Origin: JAXDAY01 sp034679345
Lineage (GTDB): Bacteria; Eisenbacteria; RBG-16-71-46; CAIMUX01; VGJL01
Length of the DNA stretch: 64,000 nucleotides
Assembly (NCBI GenBank): GCA_034679345.1
Contig: JAXDAY010000013.1
Span: forward strand, 220,522 to 284,521
Direction of reading: 5' to 3'
Positions 1 to 8,368 of the stretch are shown here, piece after piece. The notes below the pieces were generated by a model. The model made no database searches. It was not told where the DNA came from and saw nothing but the letters and a program-made list of their open reading frames with translations. The first letter of the stretch is position 1. Every line of letters starts with the position of its first letter. Both the position numbers and the translations under genes were made by a program.

Positions 1-1
1 C

Positions 2-46
2 GGGGCCTACCGGCTCTTCGTCAACCTGGTCTCCGCGCGCGGATGA
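2..46 (+). CDS. C-terminal end of an upstream gene (partial)
   Basis: Frame 2 is open from the window edge and ends in TGA at 44-46, giving a 14-residue tail ending VSARG. Too little is left to name the protein. Its stop overlaps the ATG of the next gene (ATGA at 43-46), so it is probably translationally coupled to the small membrane gene and symporter that follow. Confidence 0.5.
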   Translation, partial: GAYRLFVNLVSARG

Positions 47-183
47 CGGCGCGCCGACTTCCCCAAGGCGAGGAGGAGCCGCCACCCTTCGGGGGAAGCT
101 GGGTCATCCTCTACGCGCTGGTGCTGTTGAACCTCGCCGTGATGATCCTCCTCTTCTACGCCTTCACGAGGGCCTTCTCGTGA
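43..183 (+). CDS. 46-residue single-TM protein coupled to a sodium:solute symporter
   Basis: The product starts with a short Pro/Glu-rich cytoplasmic-looking segment (residues 1-18) and then has one hydrophobic helix (about 19-41, rich in Leu, Val and Ile). Its ATG overlaps the stop of the gene before it, and its TGA overlaps the GTG start of the symporter (GTGA at 180-183). This double coupling suggests it is made in fixed ratio with the symporter. Some SSS transporters have tiny membrane partners, so a subunit or stability role is a reasonable inference. No family could be named. Coding status rests on the overlaps and on high third-position GC. Confidence 0.6.
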   Translation: MTARRLPQGEEEPPPFGGSWVILYALVLLNLAVMILLFYAFTRAFS

Positions 184-1931
184 GAGGTCTCGACTGGCTG
201 GTCCTCGTGGCCTCCCTCGCCTTCATCGTCGCCTATGGCGTCTGGAAGGGACGCCGCAACCGCGATCTCAACGGCTACATCCTGGGCGATCAGAGCATGC
301 GCTGGTACACGGTCGCCTTCTCCATCATGGCGACGCAAGCGAGCGCGATCACCTTCATCTCCACGCCCGGCCAGGCCTACGTGGACGGCATGCGCTTCGT
401 CCAGTTCTACTTCGGCCTGCCGCTCGCCATGGTCGTCCTCTCGGTGACTGTCGTGCCCCTCTACCGCCGGCTCAAGGTGTATACCGCCTACGAGTTTCTC
501 GAGCGCCGCTTCGACGTCCGTGTCCGGAGCCTCGCCGCCCTGCTCTTCCTCGTTCAGCGGGGACTCGCCTGCGGCTTGACCATCTACGCGCCGGCCGTCG
601 TCCTCTCGGTTCTCCTGGGCTGGAATCTCTACGTCACGAATCTCGTGATCGGGGCCTTGGTCGTCGTCTACACCGCCTCCGGCGGCACGAAGGCCGTCTC
701 GCACACGAACTTCTGGCAGATGGTGATCATCCTGGGGGGCTTGTTCACGACCCTCATCATCGCGGTCACCCTTCTGCCTCAGAACGTCTCTTTCGGCGAT
801 GCGGTCCACGTGGCCGGCCTCATGGGCCGACTGAACGCGATCGACTTCTCGTTCGACTGGAAGAACCGCTACACGTTCTGGTCGGGTCTGATCGGCGGAT
901 TCTTCCTCGCGCTCTCCTACTTCGGGACCGACCAGTCCCAGGTGGGCCGTTACCTCTCCGGCCAATCGGTGGCCCAGAGCCGGATCGGGCTGCTCTTCAA
1001 CGGTCTGGTCAAGGTGCCGATGCAGTTCGTGATCCTCTTCATCGGCGCCATGGTGTTCGTCTTCCACCAGTTCAATCCGACTCCGATCTACTTCAATCCC
1101 GTGGAGACCAGACAGGTCGAGACGAGCGTCCGCGCGGGCGAGTTCCACGCCCTGCAGGAGCAGTACGACCACCTGTCCGAGGCGAAGCAGTCGGAGATCC
1201 TGGCGATGCTCGAGGCGCGCCGCGCCGGGAACGAGGCCGCGGCGGTCGCGGGCGCAAAGTCGGTCGCAGAGATCCAGGCCGATGCCCTCCGGACCCGGGA
1301 ACAGGCGAAGGAGATCGTGCGCCAGGTGAACCCCCGCTCGGACGGGAACGATGTGAACTACATCTTTCTGAGCTTCGTGCTCCGGTATCTTCCGGTCGGG
1401 GTCGTCGGCCTCGTGCTCGCCATGATCTTCGCCGCTTCCATGTCATCGACCGCCTCGGAGTTGAACGCGCTCGCCTCGACCACGGTGGTCGACTTTTACC
1501 GCCGATTCGACAAACGCGAGAGGTCGGAGCGCCACCTCGTCGCGGTCTCGAAGGCCGCGACGGTGATCTGGGGCGGTCTAGCGATCCTCTTCGCGGAGTA
1601 CGCGAACCGGCTCGGCTCGCTCGTGGAGGCCGTGAACATCCTCGGCTCGCTCTTCTACGGCACGATCCTCGGGATCTTCCTGCTCGCCTTCTACTTCAAG
1701 CCCGTTCGGGGGAACGCCGTGTTCCTCGGGGCGCTGATCGGCGAGGGCGCGGTCATTCTCTGCTTCACGGTCACGAAGATCTCGTTTCTCTGGTACAACG
1801 TGGTCGGCTGCGTGGTCACCATCGCCGTCGCCGTCGCGATCACGGTTCTGGGCGGCCGGCTGGGCCGCCCAGATCCGCGGAAGATCACATCTTCGCCTTC
1901 CATTCCGCCACCTGCTTCTCGATCTTGGTGA
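180..1931 (+). CDS. Sodium:solute symporter (SSS family)
   Basis: A 583-residue polytopic inner-membrane protein with about 13 hydrophobic segments. Family features include the early GYILGDQSMRWYTVAFSIMA region and the ASEITFIS-like ATQASAITFIST stretch near residues 50-62. SSS proteins use the sodium gradient to import sugars, amino acids, nucleobases or carboxylates; the substrate cannot be read here. Residues about 310-395 form a long charged, Gln/Glu/Ala-rich insertion between membrane helices, probably a helical cytoplasmic or periplasmic loop. The GTG start is chosen because it overlaps the stop of the 46-residue gene. The last 47 bases overlap the convergent DUF2911 gene, so the basic/Pro-rich tail after about residue 565 is probably unstructured. 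Confidence 0.88.
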   Translation: MRGLDWLVLVASLAFIVAYGVWKGRRNRDLNGYILGDQSMRWYTVAFSIMATQASAITFISTPGQAYVDGMRFVQFYFGLPLAMVVLSVTVVPLYRRLKVYTAYEFLERRFDVRVRSLAALLFLVQRGLACGLTIYAPAVVLSVLLGWNLYVTNLVIGALVVVYTASGGTKAVSHTNFWQMVIILGGLFTTLIIAVTLLPQNVSFGDAVHVAGLMGRLNAIDFSFDWKNRYTFWSGLIGGFFLALSYFGTDQSQVGRYLSGQSVAQSRIGLLFNGLVKVPMQFVILFIGAMVFVFHQFNPTPIYFNPVETRQVETSVRAGEFHALQEQYDHLSEAKQSEILAMLEARRAGNEAAAVAGAKSVAEIQADALRTREQAKEIVRQVNPRSDGNDVNYIFLSFVLRYLPVGVVGLVLAMIFAASMSSTASELNALASTTVVDFYRRFDKRERSERHLVAVSKAATVIWGGLAILFAEYANRLGSLVEAVNILGSLFYGTILGIFLLAFYFKPVRGNAVFLGALIGEGAVILCFTVTKISFLWYNVVGCVVTIAVAVAITVLGGRLGRPDPRKITSSPSIPPPASRSW

Positions 1932-2748
1932 TCTCATCGGGAGGCGCGTCCGGCTTGCCCACATCGATCGCTCGCTGCGCGAACGCCACCGCGTCCGTCA
2001 ACTTGCCCTCCTTCGCCATCATGTCCGCCTTCAGGCGAAGGTTGAGCCAGGTCTCCTTGATCGCGATCGACTTGTCGACCCACTCCTTCGCTTCGCCCGG
2101 CGCGACGTCGCTCTGGAAGGCGAAGCTCGCGCAGCGAAAAGCCGTCTGGTGGTCGTCCGGCGCAAGGGATTGCATCGCGGCGCGGGCATTGGCGAGACCT
2201 TGTTCCGTCGTATTCACCTCGATGTCGAATGCGACCCGGAGCTTCTCCCAGTCGAGGGCGATCGTGGCCCGATCCGCCGACAGGGTCGGGATGCTGAACT
2301 CCATCCACTCGGTGTGCTCGTGGGCCTGCGGCTTGACCTTGATCCTCAGCGCGTCGGCGGATTCATCGTAGGCGTAGCTCCCCCACTGGTCGGCCTTCGT
2401 GTTGAAGATCACCGTCCACTCGCCCTGTGTGGGGATCGTGTGCAGGCTGTAGGTCCCCGACTTCAGGGCCTGCCCGCTGACCGTCACGTCCGTGGAGAAC
2501 GCGATGGTGGTCGCCTCGTTCGCTCCCGTCCGCCAGACCTTGTCGTAAGGAACGAGGCCACCCCAGATCACGCGGCCTTTGACGCCGGGCCGGCTGTAAG
2601 TGATCGTCACGTCGGTGAGACCCACCGTCTGCATGACCTGCGCTTTCTGGCTCGGGCGGGGCAGCTTGAGCTCGGCTCCATCGGAGGCGCCCGCCAGGAG
2701 GGCGGCGGTTAGGACGACGATCGGCAATGTGAGATGCGACAGTCTCAT
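1885..2748 (-). CDS. Secreted DUF2911 protein
   Basis: 287 residues with a signal peptide (MRLSHLTLPIVVLTAALLAG, cleavage near residue 21-25). Residues about 30-170 match DUF2911 in style: YSRPGVKGRVIWGG, VWRTGANEATTI, and a GTYSLHTIP turn. The C-terminal third (about 175-287) is helical and resembles TPR-like repeats. DUF2911 proteins are exported beta-rich proteins of unknown function common in Bacteroidetes-related bacteria. The gene converges on the symporter and overlaps its 3' end by 47 bases. No role can be assigned. Confidence 0.85.
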   Translation of the reverse strand: MRLSHLTLPIVVLTAALLAGASDGAELKLPRPSQKAQVMQTVGLTDVTITYSRPGVKGRVIWGGLVPYDKVWRTGANEATTIAFSTDVTVSGQALKSGTYSLHTIPTQGEWTVIFNTKADQWGSYAYDESADALRIKVKPQAHEHTEWMEFSIPTLSADRATIALDWEKLRVAFDIEVNTTEQGLANARAAMQSLAPDDHQTAFRCASFAFQSDVAPGEAKEWVDKSIAIKETWLNLRLKADMMAKEGKLTDAVAFAQRAIDVGKPDAPPDEITKIEKQVAEWKAKM

Positions 2749-3152
2749 ATCTCTGCGTTTCCTTTCCTACTTCTCTTGATTGAAGCCAGGGGATGGATGG
2801 TCGTATCGGGCCCGGGAGGCCGGGCTGGGGACCTATGATTGAACCATAGATGGAGCCCCAACGCCACGCTGACCCCTCGTGGATTGTGAAGGAAAGCACA
2901 TGGGGTCGCGAGCTTCCGCCGATTCGGCGAGCCGTCAGGCAATTTCTTTGCGGCGAGTTGTCGATCCCGCCCGATTCCGATCGTCGTCGGGTTAGAGTGA
3001 AGGCACGGTCCCGACCGAGACAGCGGGAAGACGGTGGGATCCCCCTCCGGCGGCCGGTCAGCCGGTCGCCCGGCGCAGCCCGCATCGCGCAAGGCCGAGG
3101 ACGCGCCACGAAAAACCGGTGAAGACCAGAGAGGCTGGAAGGAGATAGAGCC
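2749..3152. other. Intergenic region between DUF2911 and the DGPF operon
   Basis: 404 bases without a convincing gene. A 90-codon open frame on the plus strand (2850-3122) is Arg/Pro-rich, lacks a ribosome site and looks like a composition artefact. The region must hold promoters for the two divergent units. A candidate ECF42 promoter lies at 2959-2985, and a GGAG ribosome site precedes the first DGPF gene at about 3140. Confidence 0.5.
2959..2985 (+). promoter_or_regulatory. Candidate ECF42 sigma-factor promoter
   Basis: The hexamer TGTCGA (2959-2964) is followed after 17 bases by CGTC (2982-2985), with a second CGTC three bases later. As I recall it, ECF42 promoters carry TGTCGA at -35 and CGA/TC at -10, and these sigma factors drive their own DGPF operons. 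The operon downstream here encodes two DGPF proteins and an ECF42-type sigma factor, so autoregulation is the natural reading. The predicted leader is about 160 bases. Confidence 0.5.
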
Positions 3153-3569
3153 ATGCGGTTCATGCTGATCGTCAAGGCATCGAAGGAATCGGAGGCCGGA
3201 GTCATGCCTACGCGGGAGATCCTGGCCGAAATGGGCAACTTCAACGAGCAGATGGTGAAGGCGGGAGTCATGCTCGCCGGCGAGGGGCTGCATCCGAGCT
3301 CCAAGGGAGTCCGGATCCGGTACTCCGGCGCGGAGCGCACCATCGTGGATGGGCCGTTCAGCGAGACGAAGGAGCTGATCGCCGGCTACTGGCTCGTCCA
3401 GGTGAAGTCGAGGGAGGAAGCGATCGAGTGGATGCGGCGCGCTCCGTTCCAGGACGGGGAGGTGGAGATCCGCCAGGTATTCGAGGCCGAGGACTTCGGC
3501 GCCGAGTTCACGCCCGAGTTGCGCGAGCAGGAGGAACGGCTTCGAGCGCAGATCGGGGAGAAGAGCTGA
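3153..3569 (+). CDS. DGPF/YciI family protein 1
   Basis: 138 residues. The fold belongs to the YciI-like alpha/beta-barrel dimers: N-terminal RFMLIVKAS strand, a central VDGPFSETKELIAGYW motif (DGPF) and the late REEAIEWMRRAP helix. DGPF proteins typically sit beside ECF42 sigma factors. They have been proposed to act as small sensors or enzymes, but no reaction is established. It opens a plus-strand operon with a second DGPF gene 79 bases downstream and then the sigma factor. The acidic C-terminal tail (about 110-138) is an extension on the core family. A GGAG ribosome site precedes the ATG. Confidence 0.88.
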   Translation: MRFMLIVKASKESEAGVMPTREILAEMGNFNEQMVKAGVMLAGEGLHPSSKGVRIRYSGAERTIVDGPFSETKELIAGYWLVQVKSREEAIEWMRRAPFQDGEVEIRQVFEAEDFGAEFTPELREQEERLRAQIGEKS

Positions 3570-3648
3570 GGCCGCGAATCGCGGTTGAGCCTGGTCATTC
3601 CGGGGCGACCATCAGACAGACACCAGAACATGAACAGGAGATGCAGCA

Positions 3649-4002
3649 ATGAGATTCCTTTCCATATACAAGACCGTCGAGTCGAACGCTCCCCCCACAC
3701 CGGAGCACATTGGGAACATGATGCAGCTCATCGATGAGATGACGAAGGCCGGCAAGCTGATCGCGACCGAAGGTTGCCTGCCCACCATGGTGGGTGCGCG
3801 CGTGCGGCGGTCCGGCCAGTCCTTGACTGTGAAGGACGGCCCCTTCACCGAAGCGAAGGAAGTCGTCGCGGGCTTCGCCTTGCTCGAGGCGAGCTCGAGA
3901 GAAGAGGCGATCGACTTGACCAAGCGCTTCCTCAAGGTCGCTGGTGACGGCGAATGCGAGGTCCGTCAGCTCATGGAAGGGCCTCCTCCCGACCGCGCGT
4001 GA
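3649..4002 (+). CDS. DGPF/YciI family protein 2
   Basis: 117 residues, the core length of the DGPF family. VKDGPFTEAKEVVAGF is the signature, followed by SSREEAIDLTKRF. It differs clearly from its neighbour and is not a recent duplicate. Its TGA overlaps the GTG start of the sigma-factor gene (GTGA at 3999-4002), so the two are translationally coupled. Function is inferred only from the standard ECF42-DGPF context. Confidence 0.88.
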   Translation: MRFLSIYKTVESNAPPTPEHIGNMMQLIDEMTKAGKLIATEGCLPTMVGARVRRSGQSLTVKDGPFTEAKEVVAGFALLEASSREEAIDLTKRFLKVAGDGECEVRQLMEGPPPDRA

Positions 4003-5285
4003 CGACTTCCGACCCGCATCGCGCGATCGAGGCGACGTTTCGGATCGAATCGGCCGCGCTCATCGCGAAGCTGACGAGGATGGTGCGCGACGTCGGCCTT
4101 GCCGAGGATCTTGCCCAGGACGCCCTCGTCGCGGCGATGGAGCGCTGGCCGGTTTCCGGCATCCCGAAGAATCCGGGCGCTTGGCTCATGGCCACCGCGA
4201 AGAATCGGGCGATCGACTTTCTTCGGCGGGAGAAGCTCATCGAGCGCAAGCACGAGGAGCTGGGACGCGAGGTCGATCTCGCGCGTGAGGAAGCGATCCT
4301 CCACTCGGAGGGTTCAACCGGCGAGGCCGAGGTGGGCGACGATCTCCTGCGACTCATCTTCATTGCGTGCCATCCGGTCCTCTCGAGGGATGCCCACGTC
4401 GCGCTGACCCTCCGCCTGATCGGCGGGCTCACGACAACGGAGATCGCGCGCGCCTTCCTCCTGCCGGAGGCGACGATCGCGCAACGGATCGTCCGGGCCA
4501 AACGAACGCTCAGGGAAGCCCGCGTTCCCTTCGAGGTCCCGGCGGGAGCCGAACTCGTCGGGCGACTCGCGTCGGTCCTGGAGGTGGTCTATCTCATCTT
4601 CAACGAGGGTTACACCGCGACGGCGGGCGAGGACTGGATGAGACCGGCCTTGTGCGAGGACGCCATGCGGCTGGGCCGCATTCTGGCCGAGCTCGCTCCG
4701 GCCGAGCCGGAGGTCCACGGCCTCGTGGCGCTGATGCAGATCCAGGCCTCGCGCATTCGCGCCCGAGTGGACCCTTCGGGAGAGCCCATCCTGCTCCTGG
4801 ATCAGGACCGGGGACGCTGGGATCATGTCCTCATCCAACTTGGCCTCACGGCCCTCGAGCGCGGCGAGCGCCTCGGCGGAAGCCTGGGTCCCTACATGCT
4901 CCAGGCGACGATCGCCGCCTGCCACGCGCGGGCGCGCACGCCCGAGGAGACGGATTGGGCGCGTATCGTCGCGCTCTACGATGCGCTCTCGCAGATCGCT
5001 CCCTCCCCCATCGTGGAGCTCAACCGCGCCGTCGCGGTCGGCATGGCGTTCGGTCCGGCGGCGGGCCTCTCAGCGACCGATTCGTTGGCCGCGGGAACCG
5101 CCCTTGCGGGATACCATCTGCTTCCAGCGGTGCGGGCCGAGTTTCTGACGAAGCTCGGACGGCTCGACCGCGCGCGCGCCGAGCTCGAGCGCGCCGCCTC
5201 GCTCACGCGAAACGCTCGGGAGCGCAAGTTGCTCCTCGATCGCGCCGCGGCCTGCGTCTACCCTGACACTCGAGAGGAGCCGTAG
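3999..5285 (+). CDS. ECF42-type RNA polymerase sigma factor with C-terminal extension
   Basis: 428 residues, far longer than a simple ECF factor. Region 2 spans roughly residues 10-85 (LAEDLAQDALVAAMERWP, then NRAIDFLRRE). Region 4 spans about 120-180 (GGLTTTEIARAFLLPEATIAQRI). The remainder (about 185-428) is the helical, TPR-like extension seen in ECF42 and related factors, including VVYLIFNEGY. ECF42 factors usually lack a membrane anti-sigma factor and are thought to be controlled by this extension and their DGPF partners. The GTG at 3999 is preferred over the upstream in-frame codon at 3954 because it gives a 4-base overlap with the DGPF gene and starts at the family's usual N-terminus. 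Confidence 0.88.
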   Translation: MTTSDPHRAIEATFRIESAALIAKLTRMVRDVGLAEDLAQDALVAAMERWPVSGIPKNPGAWLMATAKNRAIDFLRREKLIERKHEELGREVDLAREEAILHSEGSTGEAEVGDDLLRLIFIACHPVLSRDAHVALTLRLIGGLTTTEIARAFLLPEATIAQRIVRAKRTLREARVPFEVPAGAELVGRLASVLEVVYLIFNEGYTATAGEDWMRPALCEDAMRLGRILAELAPAEPEVHGLVALMQIQASRIRARVDPSGEPILLLDQDRGRWDHVLIQLGLTALERGERLGGSLGPYMLQATIAACHARARTPEETDWARIVALYDALSQIAPSPIVELNRAVAVGMAFGPAAGLSATDSLAAGTALAGYHLLPAVRAEFLTKLGRLDRARAELERAASLTRNARERKLLLDRAAACVYPDTREEP

Positions 5286-5361
5286 ACGGGAGTGACCGCA
5301 GGCTTGCTGTGATCACCGCGGGCGGTCCGATTCCGGCTTCTAGGCCGCAACGGAAGCGAGG

Positions 5362-5886
5362 ATGAACATGGGTGGAGCGATCTGGGGGTTCTTCCAGTCC
5401 GACCATGCGCGATTGGATGCCCTTCTCCGGCAGGCTCTCGGCCGGCCCGGCGAGCTCGACGAGGATGCCTTCTCAGCGTTTCGGGCCGGGCTCTTGCGGC
5501 ACATCGCCCTCGAGGAGAAGATCCTCCTTCCCGCCGCGCGACGATTGCGGGGAGGCGAGCCGCTCGCGATCGAGCGCGAGCTTCGCGTCGGCCACGGCGC
5601 GATCGCTCTTCTGCTCGTGCCGTTCCCGACGAGGGATCTCGCGGAGGAGCTCCGGTCAATCCTCGAGCCCCACAATCGGCTCGAGGAAGCGCCCGATGGA
5701 CTCTATGCGATCTGCGACGAGATCCTGACGCGCGATGCGGAGGAAGTCTTGAATAGCGCCCGGAGCTACCCCGAGGTCAAGGTCGCTGCGTACCGGCACC
5801 ATCCGAACCTGTGCCGAACGGCCCGCGAAGCCCTGCGAATCGCGGGCGGGCGCTCCGGATCCGGTACGCCTCCGCCCCCAGCATGA
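5362..5886 (+). CDS. Hemerythrin-like (HHE) protein
   Basis: 174 residues, mainly helical. His residues are spaced as in hemerythrin HHE domains: FFQSDHARLD near residue 15, LLRHIALEEKILLP near 45-58, VGHGAIALLL near 78 and EPHNRLEEA near 105. Such domains bind a di-iron centre and sense or handle oxygen, NO or iron. The C-terminal 25 residues are Gly/Pro-rich. It stands alone between the sigma-factor operon and a DUF885 gene. A purine-rich ribosome site (GGAAGCGAGG) precedes the ATG. Confidence 0.72.
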   Translation: MNMGGAIWGFFQSDHARLDALLRQALGRPGELDEDAFSAFRAGLLRHIALEEKILLPAARRLRGGEPLAIERELRVGHGAIALLLVPFPTRDLAEELRSILEPHNRLEEAPDGLYAICDEILTRDAEEVLNSARSYPEVKVAAYRHHPNLCRTAREALRIAGGRSGSGTPPPPA

Positions 5887-5913
5887 GCGACGGCATTCTG
5901 GTATGGTCCCCGC

Positions 5914-7617
5914 ATGGACTCGAAACCGATTATCCGATCCGCTCTCGTTGTCCTTCCGTTCCTCTTCCTCTCGATGGCCGAGGCCCACGCGGCCGCCACG
6001 CTCGAGGCCCTGGCGATCCCCGGAGACGCGCGGTTCGTCGCCGTGGCCAAGGACGTGATCGAGGCGCGCTTCGCGCTCGACCCCAGCATGGCGGCGGCAG
6101 CCGGTCTATTCGATGACGCGGCGCGCGTGCCCTCCTACGACCCGGCGATCGTGGCCGCCCTGGCGGCGCGCCTCGAGGCCGACGCGGCGGCGCTGCGCGC
6201 CATGCCATGGCGGGACTGGGAGATCGATCGTCAGATCGACTGGCGCTGGATTTACGCCCTGGCGGAGGACGCCCGCCTGCAGCTCGTCGAGGAGAAGCTC
6301 TTCCTGCACCGCCCGGCTTGCTGGCTCGAGCCCCTGGCCAACACGTATATCGCGCTTCTCACGTATGCGCCGCAGCGCGCCGACATCCGGGCGGCCCTGA
6401 CGGGCGCGATCCCGAAGATGGTCGAGGAGATGCGGCGCGTGGCCGTCTCGCTCACGGCGCGTGACGTCGAGATCGCGGACGGAGTGGCGACAGGGATTCT
6501 TGCGTCGCTCGCCTCCGAGGCCCCGACTCCCGAGCGGAACGCGGCGGTCGACGCGGTATCGGACTATGTCGAGGAGATCCGGTCGCGGAAGAACCTGCCG
6601 GAGTTCACGGTCATCGGGGCCGCGCGGTACGAGGAGCGTCTCCGGCGCGCGCTCATGCTCCCCTGGTCGGCGCGACAGCTGCTCGCCCTCGCCCAGCGCG
6701 AGCTCGCCGAGGTCGACGCCGCGATCGCCGAGATGCGGCCGAACCTGCCGCCCGCGCCCGAGGCCACGCCCGAGCAGATGGAGCTCGCCAAGCAGCTCGA
6801 TCAAGAGAAGCTCCTCGCGCTCTACGACTCGATCACCCGGGCCGACCGCGAGTTCCTGGACCGGTCGGACATCCTCACGGTGCCTGAAGGCGTGGGCCCG
6901 ATCCGCACGCGGCCAACCCCCGAGGCGATGATTCCGCTCACGGGCGATGGGGGCAGCATGAACCCGCCGCCTCCCTTCGGCGACTCCAACGTGGGTTGGT
7001 GGAATGTGGAGCACATGAAGGAGGACTGGACGCTCGAGACGAGGGCGCAGCGGATCGTTACCTCGCAGGGGCACCACCGCACCGGGATGGGACCCTATGC
7101 GGTCCACGAGGGCGTCCCGGGGCATCACCTCCAGCTCTCCATCGCGCGGCTGCATCCCAATCCACTGCGCAGCATCTTGCAGGATGTCTGCATCACCGAG
7201 GGCTGGGCGATGTACGCGGAGGAGATCTTCTGGCGCGCCGGAGGCCTGGGCGACTCGCCGGAGGCTTCGTACCGGACGCTCAACTCGTGGCGCAGCCGCA
7301 TTCGGCGGGTCTTCTACGACGTGCACGTCGAGTGCGGGGACTGGTCGCTCCAGGATGCGGCCGACTTCAAGCGCCAGGCGCGGCGCGGAGCGGGCGCGGT
7401 CGACCCGGACATCCTGCGCACGATCAACTGGCCCGCGCAGTTGATCTCCTACTTCGCCGGGAAGATGCAGATCCTGGAGCTCAAGGCCGCCTATCAGAAG
7501 AAGCTGGGATCTGAGTTCACCGAGCGGAGGTTCAACGACGCGCTGCTCGCGGAGGGATCGATCCCCGTGGCGCTCATCCGTGCCAAGCTGCTCGGGGAGT
7601 CCGTGCCGGAACCCTAG
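5914..7617 (+). CDS. Secreted DUF885 family putative metallopeptidase
   Basis: 567 residues with a signal peptide (about 1-24). The C-terminal half carries the DUF885 core. HEGVPGHH at residues 398-405 is an inverted-zincin-like motif, followed by ITEGWAMYAEE near 430, which supplies a probable glutamate ligand. INWPAQLISYFAGK near 510 is also typical. DUF885 proteins are related to M2/M3-like zinc peptidases and act in the envelope. The gene is monocistronic and converges on a beta-barrel gene, with GC-rich hairpins between the two stops. Confidence 0.85.
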   Translation: MDSKPIIRSALVVLPFLFLSMAEAHAAATLEALAIPGDARFVAVAKDVIEARFALDPSMAAAAGLFDDAARVPSYDPAIVAALAARLEADAAALRAMPWRDWEIDRQIDWRWIYALAEDARLQLVEEKLFLHRPACWLEPLANTYIALLTYAPQRADIRAALTGAIPKMVEEMRRVAVSLTARDVEIADGVATGILASLASEAPTPERNAAVDAVSDYVEEIRSRKNLPEFTVIGAARYEERLRRALMLPWSARQLLALAQRELAEVDAAIAEMRPNLPPAPEATPEQMELAKQLDQEKLLALYDSITRADREFLDRSDILTVPEGVGPIRTRPTPEAMIPLTGDGGSMNPPPPFGDSNVGWWNVEHMKEDWTLETRAQRIVTSQGHHRTGMGPYAVHEGVPGHHLQLSIARLHPNPLRSILQDVCITEGWAMYAEEIFWRAGGLGDSPEASYRTLNSWRSRIRRVFYDVHVECGDWSLQDAADFKRQARRGAGAVDPDILRTINWPAQLISYFAGKMQILELKAAYQKKLGSEFTERRFNDALLAEGSIPVALIRAKLLGESVPEP

Positions 7618-7657
7618 GATTCGAGGACAAATGGCGCGGCGGGCTTCAGGACCCGCC

Positions 7658-7684
7658 GAGCCCCTGAGGTCCGCCCAGGGGCTC
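7658..7684. terminator. Hairpin between convergent genes
   Basis: A 9-bp perfect stem (GAGCCCCTG at 7658-7666 with its complement at 7676-7684) and a 9-base loop lie between the stops of the DUF885 gene and the minus-strand barrel gene. There is no T-tract in either direction, so it is only a possible bidirectional terminator. Confidence 0.4.
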
Positions 7685-7699
7685 GACGCGAACTTCGGA

Positions 7700-8368
7700 T
7701 CAGAATCCGAATCCGATGCCCAGGCTTCCGTAGACGGGCGGCGTGATGTCGTTCCATTCCTCCGTGCGCGACCACCCGAACCGCGCGACCACCTCCTTGC
7801 CGCCCAGCGCGACGCCGCCGGCCACGCCGAAGTGGTAGGTTCCACCCGCGTCGAGATACCAGCCGTCCTTCGCCTCGGGGAAATAGTGCTTTCGGTACCA
7901 GTCGCTGTGCGTCACGTGGGTGATGATCGCCTTGTCGAAGCCGAACTCGCCGGCCGTGAACCACGAGTGACGGTAGACTCCGAGGGTCCCCGTGAAATCG
8001 GAGCCGAAGTTGAAGCCGCGGTAGATCGCGTTCTCGGTTCCTCGCGTGATGAAGGTGGCGCTGCCGGTGAGGTGCACCGAGCGCCAGCGCGCCAGCGAGG
8101 TCTGGGCTCCCAACCGCCCGCGGAAATCACGCACGTCCATGTGCGCGGCCGCCAGCGCGGCATCCCCCGAGAGCTGGAAATCGTGGCCGACCAGGGTGAG
8201 GACGCGTCCATAGCCCATCGAGGCGACGAAGGCCGGATCCAGTCCGAACGTCGTGTAGGCTCGGCTCCGATACGTGTCGAACCGGGCGACGTTCCACTGC
8301 GCGGCGGCGTTCCCTGCCAAGAGCGCCGAGATGAGAACGCCCAGAACGAGGCTCGAAAGTCGCTTCAT
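7700..8368 (-). CDS. Outer-membrane beta-barrel-like protein
   Basis: 222 residues. It begins with a signal peptide (MKRLSSLVLGVLISALLAG, cut near AAAQ) and then consists of alternating hydrophobic/polar strands with many Tyr, Phe, Trp and Gly. It ends YGSLGIGFGF, an aromatic C-terminal residue as in barrel proteins. The ATG at 8368 overlaps the stop of the upstream lipoprotein hydrolase (ATGA), so the two genes form an operon. No specific family was recognised. Confidence 0.75.
   Translation of the reverse strand: MKRLSSLVLGVLISALLAGNAAAQWNVARFDTYRSRAYTTFGLDPAFVASMGYGRVLTLVGHDFQLSGDAALAAAHMDVRDFRGRLGAQTSLARWRSVHLTGSATFITRGTENAIYRGFNFGSDFTGTLGVYRHSWFTAGEFGFDKAIITHVTHSDWYRKHYFPEAKDGWYLDAGGTYHFGVAGGVALGGKEVVARFGWSRTEEWNDITPPVYGSLGIGFGF

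Noticed and set aside
2850..3122. 90-codon plus-strand frame before the DGPF operon
   Set aside because: No ribosome site, Arg/Pro-rich composition, and it spans the candidate ECF42 promoter.
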